Source: Stagonosporopsis chrysanthemi (taxonomy: Eukaryota; Ascomycota; Dothideomycetes; Pleosporales; Didymellaceae). From it: a DNA stretch of 13,720 bases. Location of the stretch: assembly GCA_022560025.1 (NCBI GenBank), contig JAFISE010000351.1:2114-15833 (forward strand), written 5' to 3'. Positions 1 to 7,145 of the stretch are shown in pieces. Below the pieces are notes generated by a model. The model did no database searches. It was not told the origin of the DNA and saw nothing but the letters and a program-made list of their open reading frames with translations. Each line of letters begins with the position of its first letter. Positions within the stretch are counted from its first letter, which is position 1. The translations under genes and the position numbers were made by a program.

Positions 1-188
1 TCTCTATTTCTATAAGTCTTGTACAAAAGAATTCTTTAAAACTCTTTATCTAAACTTTATAGAGGCTTCTTTTCTTATACCTAGAAGCTTAGAGAAGACT
101 GTACTAAGAAGTAGTTAAAAGACAGATCTAAGTTAAGTAGTTGTTAGGTAGTAAAAGGTAAGCTTAAAGAACTAGGCTTGTTCTTATA
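1..188. repeat. 188-bp segment repeated at 6958-7145 (copy 1)
   Basis: This segment matches 6958-7145 in the same orientation, with roughly five-sixths identity by eye and differences that are mostly C/T and G/A. In copy 2 it is joined directly to RNase H sequence. Here it continues into a further 3.2 kb. It could be part of the A-family LTR or 3' internal region, or part of a separate element carried along with A. The match may extend left of the window. None of the six frames gave a convincing protein family. Confidence 0.85.
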
Positions 189-782
189 TTACTCTCCTTC
201 TTATAAGCAGATTGTCTTTAATTCTATAAAATTATAAGAAAGTTCTTATGCTATAAAGGTTTAAACTTTAGTAAAGTATAGAATATATCTAACTTTTATC
301 TATTCTAAGACTCTAGTCTTTCTTTACTATTGTTAACTTTTATTTAGGTTTTTCTACACAAGCTATATTAGCTACTCTATACTTATCTATTCTAAGCAAG
401 CTTTCTAGTAATAATAACTAAGCAAATTAGATTGTTACTAAGCTTATAGCTATTATAAGAGCCTATACTATAATAAGGTAGCTTTTACTAAAGTTATAGT
501 AACTATAAAAATACGTTTAATCTACTTTTTAATTAAGTTAAATTGCTTACAGCATGCTTCTTAAGTAAATAATATACACTCTGCCTGTTTCTATTCTCTA
601 ACAAATACTAATTCTTACTGCAAGTACTTTAAACAAAAACTCTATCTAATTGCTATTAACTATTACTAAGCTTGTTTTTAAGTTACTATGCTAATACTTA
701 TCTCTCTTAGCGCTTTTGTAGTAGCTTATTAAGTTATCTAACTTTGTTTAATTTAGGCCTTTATATAAATAAACGCAGTAGT
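189..782. other. Gene-free AT-rich stretch, nothing assignable
   Basis: I translated the plus-strand frames here and checked for protease, RT, integrase and DDE-type signatures without a convincing hit. Base composition and TpA richness match the flanks. It lies beyond the 3' end of A1 pol and is absent from copy A2, whose deletion begins at about the equivalent of 189. It may include 3' LTR or untranslated sequence of A1, or the upstream part of the plus-strand remnant that follows. Confidence 0.5.
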
Positions 783-1406
783 ATATACTTTTAATAAGGT
801 ATTGTTATTAAAGTATACTTATTACACACTTTAGAACAAGAAGTATTGTTTAGTTTAATTACTATTACTTTTCTTCTATTAGTTCTTAGGCTAACTTTTA
901 AATAAGTACTAATCTATATTAGACCTAAGTATAATACTTTTTAAGGCAACCTTGTTGTGTAAAAAAAAGCTATAGTAGAAGAAAGTAAAGAGTTAAGAAA
1001 GCTAGAGGTAGCAGCTGTATAGGCTGTTTATAAGACTGCTTAGGATAACTTCTATTAGTTAGCCTATGCCTTAGTAAGTATAGTACAAGTAATAACTATA
1101 CAGCTTAAAAAGGTATTAGCTGCTAATATATTACTTTATTAGTACTATATCTAGCTTGTTACTAATTAGGCCTTAATAAAGGTAATAAAGGCACTTACTG
1201 CATAAGTATAGTCTCTGTATAATAAGGTAGCAGAGCTAAGGTAGATAGTAGTATCTCTGCAGGCTCTAGTAGTTAAGGCTCTATAGCAGAGCACTAAGAG
1301 CAAGAGTTCTAAGCAAACTGTGCCTAAAAAGGCTTAGCTTCTTTTAGATACTCTTATAGTAGATACTAAGAAAGAAATAAGCAACGTTAGTAAGGCTCTA
1401 GCTTAA
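783..1406 (+). pseudogene. Unrecognised plus-strand reading-frame remnant, alanine/lysine-rich, probably coiled coil
   Basis: One plus-strand frame (codon starts divisible by 3) reads as protein-like sequence, clearest from 969 to 1403 and interrupted only by TAA/TAG. It has runs such as EESKELRKLEVAAV and KVAELR, a lysine/serine-rich patch (TKSKSSK) and a tail KKEISNVSKALA before a TAA at 1404-1406. Regular Leu, Ala and charged residues suggest a coiled coil. The minus strand of the same stretch looks much less like protein. I do not recognise the family. C-terminal tails of fungal pogo/CENP-B-like DDE transposases are a possible comparison, but no catalytic domain was found upstream. An extra antisense gene carried by the retroelement is another possibility. 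It converges with A1 pol, whose likely end abuts it. Confidence 0.4.
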
Positions 1407-1706
1407 TTACTACTTATATAGTAAAGTAGATATTTTCTTTTATTACTTAGCTAAGTTAGTAAGTATTTTAAGTAGTCTAGATTTTCTTTATCTTTTAAAT
1501 TTATTATATACTTACTTAAACTATTACTAGCTATTCTCTTCTTAGAATATAATCTAATTTAGTAACTACTTTAAAGAACTTAGTAATTAAAGATATATAT
1601 TATAAAACAATCTTAGCTTATAGAAAGTGTTCTTAAAGTTTTCTACTAAGTACTAAGTAAAGTTAAGGTTATATTCTAGCCAACTTATATAGTACTTTAA
1701 GTATTG
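1407..1706 (-). other. A1 chromodomain and pol C-terminal tail
   Basis: From 1706 down to about 1608 the minus strand reads QYLKYYISWLEY, then an acidic/aromatic stretch ending YLVENFKNTFYKLR. This is the chromodomain pattern of Y-L-V-K-W-x-G-Y followed by W-x-P-x-x-N-F-x-N as it occurs at the end of integrase in fungal chromoviruses. The tail continues as degenerate basic sequence to the stops near 1407-1412. Chromodomains of this class are thought to steer integration to marked chromatin. Expected aromatic cage positions are partly retained (Y, W), with others lost to stops. Confidence 0.7.
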
Positions 1707-1879
1707 TTAGACTAGCTTACTTATAAGTATCTCTTGTACTTTCTATTTCTTAACTCTTTAAATTAAGATACTTAAGAGTTTTAAAGCTTTTTGTCTAAGT
1801 AAAGAGTCTACTAAGTCTTTACAGAGTATATCTAGAGTAAAGATATTATAAATTTATAAACTAGAAAAAGTTTTAAACA

Positions 1880-2880
1880 CTATAAATAACTAACTTACTT
1901 AAGAACTTTAAATAGACCTTCTTATAAGTTAGATAGCTTTTAGCTAGGATACTTAACAGCTAAGTTCTTAGTTAATAGGTATACCTTATTACTTACTGCA
2001 TAGTTAACTAGACTATAGTACTTGTCCTTAGTAGCTTTTATTTACAGCTGCGCCTTTTCTATATTCTCTTTAGCTACCTTCTAAGCTTAGTGTATGTAGG
2101 TTACTAGAGCAAGTGTATCTTAGTAGTTTAGATTATTACAAAGAGTTATATCTCTATTAAGTCTATTTTACTGCTAGCTCTGTCTAAGTTTACTTCTAAA
2201 CAATATTTAATTAGAAGTTATTCTAATACTAGAATAAAGTAAGGTAAGCTATATATAGTTAATAAGTAGCAGCAATTTAGACTAGTTATCTTAATAGTAT
2301 GTTATAAATAGTTATAGCTACTAGTTAATATACTTGTTTATAATCTCTATTTAGCTCTTAATTTTCTTGTAGTAAGTAGTAAAAAGCTTAACTTTAACGC
2401 TAATAACTAACAAAACTTAGACTAGAAACAGGACACAAACTAGAGTCTACAGTTAGACACTATTAACTTAGAAGTATAACTAAAACAATAAACTTATTAG
2501 ATAAACAAAGAAGCTATCTTTTATAAAGTTATTATCTTATAGTATAGAATAGTAATTGCTTACTTTATTAAATAGTTAATAGTAATAAGTATTTAATTAT
2601 AACTAGCTTTGTCCTTTAGAAAATCTTTAAAATCTATACACAGGTACTATATAAGTTAATTAAAGATAAGTAATAAGTATAGGTACTTACAGAGTTAGGT
2701 TTTTTTTAGATAACTATAGTAACAAGAGATATAATTCTGCACATATTGTTTATAGCTTACTTTTATACTCTGCTAGTAATACTATTAAGATAGTAGCTAG
2801 TAGGTTTTCTTTACACTTAAGTAAGTAGTAGATACTTAGTTATAAGCTTCTTAGATAAAGCGTATATATAACAAAGAGTC
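1880..2880 (-). other. A1 integrase remnant with HHCC zinc finger and DDE core
   Basis: The N-terminal zinc finger reads as EAYN (2841-2852), then TTYLSVKKTY around 2826-2800, then YVQNYISCYYS (2713-2745). The two expected His have become Tyr and the last Cys reads Ser. The core begins at IDFKDFLKD, with the first catalytic Asp at 2632-2634 intact. The second, in the S-D-R-G motif, is now Asn (SNCR, codon 2452-2454). The third, Glu, lies in the next frame at 2345-2347 (IEIINKYI). A frameshift falls between, near 2350-2380. The C-terminal domain reads ENIEKAQL from 2068 and continues through NKVYLLTKNLAVKYPS and KLSNL, the usual stretch before the chromodomain. Confidence 0.8.
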
Positions 2881-3229
2881 TAAGACTATATATTAATAAT
2901 CTTAGTATAGAAGTAGACTGTTATAAATCTAATAACTAGAGGCTAGAGATTTTTACTCTTTTTTAAAGGCCTAGCAATTATATTTTAGTACAGCTTTAAT
3001 TAGTTTTAAAGAGTCTAACTATATCTCTAGATAAAAAGTATAGATAGTGTATACTAAGAAATATAAGAAATAGACTAAAGCAAGATTAAAGTTAATATAG
3101 TTGTAAAGTTGTTAAGGTTTTAATAATACCTAAGAGTAATTATCTTCTTAAGTTATCTTAAGGTTAGCTAAGTCTTGCTCTCTTTAACTAAGAATATTAG
3201 CTCTTTTATTCTTCTTTCTTAAAGTGTAC

Positions 3230-3640
3230 TAAATTTAGAAGTTAATAGAGTAAGTGCTTCTACCTAACTAGCTTGTTAAGTATTTAAGACTTTAGTAGTT
3301 TTAAAATAATCTAGAGAATAGTAGTTAAAGTAGACATAGATCTAATTTAATATAGATATTAGCTTAGCTTTCTACTTATTAAAGGCTTAGAAGATAGCAA
3401 AGAGCTCTTTGTTATAGATCTCTTAGTTAAGCTCTAAACTTAATAGGGAACAGCTATAAAACACTATAGAGTACTAGCAGTTGTCTGCGTGTTTCTAAGA
3501 TAAAATACTAGCTACTACTCTATTTAATATATTAGTCTTAAGCTTTGTTTTAAGGTATAAGTTAAAGTAGTACAGAGTTAAGATAGCTAATAGGCTCTGT
3601 TTAAGCTTCTTAAAGCTAGCCTAGTAGTCTAAAGTCTATT
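3230..3640 (-). other. A1 RNase H remnant
   Basis: In frame with RT. The first catalytic Asp is now Asn (KTNILNRVVASILS, codon 3531-3533). The Glu motif EIYNKELFAIF at 3390-3422 is intact. The third acidic residue in the V-Y-x-D-H-x-S-L motif is Asn (VYFNYYSLDYF, codon 3324-3326). These D-to-N changes are what G-to-A transitions give. Sequence equivalent to the part below about 3414 is missing from copy A2, so the A2 deletion cuts through this domain just after the start of EIYNKEL. Confidence 0.85.
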
Positions 3641-3699
3641 AAAAGGTATTTAATAGACTCTGCAACACAATTAAAGGTTTTGCTACCTAAGAGAACTTA

Positions 3700-4500
3700 G
3701 GTACAAATTATTAATACAAACTAGTAAAGCTTAGAAATAATTTTACACCTGTTACAGTTATAAGTAGCTTTTAGTCTACTAAAACCTATATCTTCTTAGA
3801 ATCTACCTTAATACCTTTGTTTATAAAGATATACTTAGAGTACTAAGTATAAGTTATATAGAATTTACTTTTCTTAATATTAACCTACAGGCTTATAAAG
3901 TAAAGACATTTTAGAACCTTTTTAATATATATCTAGTAAGTCTAAGCGTCTTTAGAGTAAATAAAGATATTGTCTAAGTAAGTAATATAGAAGTTGTTTA
4001 AGTAGTTATTTAAAATATTATTTATATAGTATTAGTACGTAGTAGAGCTATTATATAAACTAAATAGTAAGACCTTATAGTTATATATACTGTAATATGT
4101 TTAGAATATAGTATACTCTTTAAAAGCAGAATCAATATAGATTTAGTTAAATGCTAATTAAATATTAAACTTTGTAAATATCTTTGCCTTAGGTAGTTAG
4201 GCAAGCAGCTTATCTATACAGAGTATTAGATAAAAGTCTTTATAAGTTAAATTATTTAATTTACAATAGTCTATATAGATATACAGGCTTCTATTTAGTT
4301 TTTATACACATAGTATAAGTAATATAAATAGGCTTTAGCTATATTTAATCTAACTATAGTACAGCTGTTCTTATACAAACGTCTTAATAGCTTTAAGTTC
4401 TTCTAGGTTCTGTTTGTATAAAAAAGAGTAATAGTTTAGCAAAGGTTCTTCTAAAATATTTCTATAGTTATAAAAGTAGTGTTCTAAAAAGCTTTTAGCT
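3700..4500 (-). other. A1 reverse transcriptase remnant
   Basis: Fingers/palm signatures appear in order on the minus strand: SLYIYIDYCKLNNLTYKD, then LPKAKIFTKFNI (family F-T-x-F/L-D-L, Asp now Asn) and LAFN, then VLLFSLYNS (family P-F-G-L), then TYLDNIFIYS at about 3957-3983 where the second Asp of Y-L-D-D has become Asn. The connection continues with INKGIKVD and VTGVKLFLSFTSLY (family V-K-x-F-L-G-F-x-x-Y-Y-R-R-F). Everything is one frame with protease and RNase H. Catalytic residues are lost, so the enzyme is dead. Confidence 0.9.
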
Positions 4501-4583
4501 TCTACTTTACTAAATATATTAGTATACTAAGAGTATTAAGCTAGTAAGTATTCTTAGATTAGTTAAGTATTATTAAAGTTGTC

Positions 4584-4781
4584 TTAGTTGTACTTTTCTT
4601 TTATAATACACTTTACCTTGTATAGATTAGTTGTAAAGAACTTATTTTGTAGTTTCTTTATTAAGAAGTAGAAAGCGTTAGCTAAGAGCACAGTAATAGT
4701 AGTAACCTTAGTTAGACTAGTTACAAAGGTATTTACTACTTTGTTAAGTAGTACTAGAGGTTGTAAACAAAACTTAGGCAA
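4584..4781 (-). other. Longest surviving open stretch of A1 pol (protease-RT linker), 65 codons
   Basis: An ATG-to-TAA open stretch (begins MPKFCLQPLV, ends IIKEKYN) in the same frame as protease and RT. It corresponds to the poorly conserved spacer between protease and RT, which often reads T-x-L-x-x-x-x-A/N-A-x-x-F-x-L...F-x-T-N/S-L-Y-x-I in fungal chromoviruses. Copy A2 has a recognisable counterpart near 8320-8516. It is open by chance within a dead gene. I would not annotate it as an independent protein, and its ATG is an internal methionine or chance codon. Confidence 0.8.
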
Positions 4782-5039
4782 CTTTAGTATACTTTTTATA
4801 TATTAAATAGTTGTACTAAGGCTATATTATTGCTAATACTTTTTTTATTTTTATAAAGTATTTTATTACTCTATATCTTGTTAGGCTTTGCCTTTTCTAA
4901 GAAGTTGTTGCAAAATTATTAATAAGAGCAGTATAGAATTATATAATTAAGAGTATTTAGTAGACTATATTAACTAAGACTTATCTATATTAAGTTATAG
5001 CTTAAAACGCTTTAACTACTTAATTCTAATAATATAGTC

Positions 5040-5300
5040 TTGTAATCTAAAGTCTATAATAATAAAAGAGTAGTTATATACCTTCTAGCTGTTAACTATA
5101 AGGTGTAACTATATATACTAGGTTACAAGAAAGGTAATTTAATTCTAGAAACCTTTAACCTAAACTAAGAAAAGTAGCTTTTAGATAGGTTTATAAAATA
5201 AAGTAGAGACAAAATATATAATATTAGAGTTTAAAAACAAAAATCCTTAGGCACTAGTGTTAACTAAGAAGCAGAGTTAAATACTAAGCCCTTAGTTGCA
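5040..5300 (-). other. A1 aspartic protease remnant
   Basis: The retropepsin active-site motif D-T/S-G-A reads NTSA (within FLVNTSAQGFLFLN), with the Asn codon at 5259-5261. Both D-to-N and G-to-S are G-to-A changes. Downstream IIYFVSTLFYKPI, VKGFWNQITF (with stops at W and Q) and FIIIDFRLQDYIIRIKW follow the usual flap and I-L/I-G-x-x-W ending. The protease lies in the pol frame, -1 relative to the zinc knuckle frame 250 bp upstream. Confidence 0.8.
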
Positions 5301-5374
5301 AAAAATAGTAAAGGTAAAGAAATAAAAACTACTAAACAAATAATACAGTAAGAGATTAGATAGATTATATTAGT

Positions 5375-6660
5375 TTAGGCCTAAGTAAGATAATCTTCTT
5401 AGGTAGGACTGTTTTCTATAGAGATTGTATTAGTCTTATTAAAGTCTTCTTTAGTATTAACAAAGTCTTTCTATTCTACCTTAATTTTGTATATACAAAG
5501 TACTATACAATTCTTAGTAAAGTGTTCTAGCTTCTTATAGTTGTAGCAAGCTTCTAGAGTTATGTTCTTTTTAAGTATAGGTATATTAGAAAGTTAGTAG
5601 AGTATAGAAGTACTCTAGGTAAAGTAAGTAGATTAGCTAAGAGAGAAGTAATCTTATTAACCTATTATAACAGAGCCTTATTTTATATCTAACTAGTAAG
5701 CTCTTGTTAATCTTAAGAGTTGTAAAACTAGAAGTAGTAGTATAGTAAGGTTGTTCCTTCTTTCTATATTGTAGGTAGTTAAGTGCTCTACTATTTAAGA
5801 GAAAGAATTATAATATTACTACTTAAAACCTAGATTAGGTACTTAAATACTTAGAGAGATTTTAGTCTATATATAGTAAAACTACTCTAATTAAGGTACC
5901 TTTTTTTTAATAGCTGTACTAAGGAAGCAGCTCTTAAAAGCAAGAAAAGCTTCTAATTTCTCTATTTAGAGTTAACTAAAGGCTGCTTAGCTTTCTGCCT
6001 GCTTGTTCTTAGTAACAAAGAATATCTTAAGAAGTATAATTATCTCTTTTATAGTATAAAAACAATCTGTCTTATTATTAAAAAAGTACTAAGGTTCTAA
6101 GTATTCTCTAGCTAATCTAGATATATAACTTTAGATTGAGGCTATATATATATATACACTCTAATAGTAGTCTATATTAATATTAAGTTAGTTTTAAATA
6201 GAAGTATGCTATTACTAAAAGATAAAGTTACTTCTATTAGTAAGAACCTTAATATTAAGAGTTTTTTTAGAAAGCTTCTTGCATACTATAAGTACTAAGC
6301 TAGCTTCTAATAGCTGCCTTATAGTAAATTAGTATAGTATACCTATTAGTAGTATTTCTATTATAAGTAAAGGGCAATCTACTAGAGCAAGACTAGCACG
6401 TAACTAAGCAAGTTCTTGCTACAGTTAGGCTATCTCTTCTAAGAGATTATAGTAGAATAGCTCTAAATTAGATCTATTGTTAGCAGTAAACAGTTATGCT
6501 AATACAAGGCCTTAAGGGCGTTTAGTCTCTAATTAGTTCTAGGACTAAGTAGTAGGTCCTATAGTAGTGCCTAATATTAGAGTTGTATCTAAATTAAGTA
6601 GGTTATTAATAGTCTTTAAGTGTCTATCTTAGTACAATCTAATACAGCTTTTCTAAAGTT
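5375..6660 (-). pseudogene. A1 gag (capsid/nucleocapsid) remnant with CCHC zinc knuckle
   Basis: Minus-strand frame with codon first bases 1 mod 3. The C-terminal zinc knuckle at 5507-5548 reads CYNYKKLEHFTKNC: C-x2-C-x4-H-x4-C with only the second Cys changed (to Tyr). Upstream the frame stays continuous, with no indel seen, to about 6660. It includes FIF...NINIDYY, SRLAREYLEPQYFF (with a stop), TIKEIIILLKIFF and a ribonucleoprotein-like basic/hydrophobic stretch, which fits the capsid type found in fungal chromodomain gypsy elements. No start ATG is visible; an original ATG may have become ATA. The frame closes at a TAA at 5375-5377, past the point where pol could start by a -1 shift. Confidence 0.75.
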
Positions 6661-6957
6661 AATCTTAGAGTAGTAAGTTGTAGAGAGTTTTAAACCTATA
6701 AGCTTTAGTTATTAAGAGATCTCTAGTATCCTAACTATTATATAAACAATTTAAAGACTTGTTTAGTTTAGGTGTAATACCTTAGCTGTACTTATATAAA
6801 TAACTAAACAAACTGTAGTAATATTATTATAAGGCTGTTACAAGCTAAGACAAATTTTAAAGTATAATATAACAACACAGAATGCTAAAAGGGTCTAAAT
6901 TATATAGGTATTTACTACAAGGTGTATAAGAGCACTAAGATAAACTATAGGACTAGA
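6661..6957. other. Non-coding junction zone between A1 gag and copy A2; candidate shared LTR/leader
   Basis: No coding pattern was recognised. This zone must contain the A1 5' leader and the boundary with A2. TGTTACAAG at 6836 resembles the TGTTACAAT that starts element B at 9325, and in minus orientation it would be the terminus of an LTR lying to its right, leaving a leader of about 170 bp before gag. A short imperfect inverted pair (TGTAATACC at 6773, GGCTGTTACA at 6833) is also present. I cannot define LTR ends or a primer-binding site with confidence. Confidence 0.35.
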
Positions 6958-7145
6958 TCTCTATTCCTATAGGTCTTGTATAAAAAGATACTTTAAAACT
7001 ATCTATTAAAACTATGTAGAAGCTTCTCTTCTTATACCTAGAAGCTTAGAAAAGACTATACTAAGGAGTAGTTAAAAGACAGATCTAAGTTAGGTAGTTA
7101 TTAGGTAGTAAAAGGTAAGCTTAAAGAACTAGGCTTATTCTTACA
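6958..7145. repeat. 188-bp segment repeated from 1-188 (copy 2)
   Basis: Second copy of the segment at the left edge of the window, same orientation. It ends at ...ttcttaca, where the sequence switches directly to the equivalent of A1 position 3414 inside RNase H. The switch shows that A2 suffered a deletion, not that A1 gained an insert, because the A1 RNase H frame runs through the point without interruption. Sequence left of 6958 cannot be compared because the partner leaves the window. Confidence 0.85.

Larger units (their letters stand above)
1407..5390 (-). pseudogene. A1 pol: protease-RT-RNase H-integrase-chromodomain, disrupted
   Basis: Polyprotein gene of a Ty3/gypsy retrotransposon, which in life would process the polyprotein, copy the RNA and integrate the cDNA. 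Protease, linker, RT and RNase H lie in one minus frame (codon first bases 2 mod 3) from about 5390 to 3230. The integrase zinc finger and core have moved to the next frame (0 mod 3, 2880 to about 2370), the integrase C-terminal part to another (1 mod 3, about 2350 to 1880), and the chromodomain back to 2 mod 3 (1706-1407). At least three indels have therefore accumulated besides many TAA/TAG codons. The pol frame is -1 relative to gag. A TAG at 1410-1412 and TAA at 1407-1409 close the frame, though either could be mutated Gln or Trp codons. Confidence 0.85.
1..6956 (-). mobile_element. Degenerate Ty3/gypsy-type LTR retrotransposon A1
   Basis: Most of one chromodomain-type Ty3/gypsy element read on the minus strand. 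The order from high to low coordinates is gag, zinc knuckle, aspartic protease, reverse transcriptase, RNase H, zinc-finger integrase and chromodomain. Each was found by translating the minus strand and reading through TAA/TAG codons. The 5' gag end lies near 6660 and the pol end near 1407. The limits of the element and its LTRs are not resolved: the left part (1-1406) contains other material and the right boundary with copy A2 lies somewhere between about 6770 and 6957. All domains carry premature stops and the element is not autonomous. The domain order, with integrase after RNase H, separates it from Ty1/copia. Confidence 0.85.

Noticed and set aside
1..188. Integrase D-R-G region (minus-strand reading with S-V-F and K-L-L-G-I) in the left repeat
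   Set aside because: The true A1 integrase zinc finger and core were found at about 2350-2860 and its C-terminal domain and chromodomain further on, so a second integrase core here is not supported.
1..782. A pogo/CENP-B-type DDE transposase N-terminal and catalytic domain on the plus strand
   Set aside because: I translated all three plus frames and saw no helix-turn-helix or DDE signature that held up. Only the downstream coiled-coil-like tail is coherent.
4584..4781. The 65-codon open reading frame as an independent small protein gene
   Set aside because: It lies in frame between protease and RT of A1 pol, has a counterpart in A2 with changes, and is open only because few mutable codons fall there.
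6143..6160. TA-dinucleotide microsatellite
   Set aside because: A short (TA)n run in DNA where TpA is hugely over-represented; it falls inside the A1 gag frame and needs no separate explanation.
6740..6755. Primer-binding site for A1 (minus strand AGGATACTAGAG resembling a TGGTATCAGAGC-type site)
   Set aside because: Too many mismatches and no defined LTR end next to it. Random similarity is likely at this composition.
6773..6842. A 70-bp unit bounded by TGTAATACC and GGCTGTTACA as a tiny LTR or MITE
   Set aside because: The inverted match is imperfect, the unit is too short for an LTR, no target duplication was seen, and such pairs arise easily in TpA-rich sequence.
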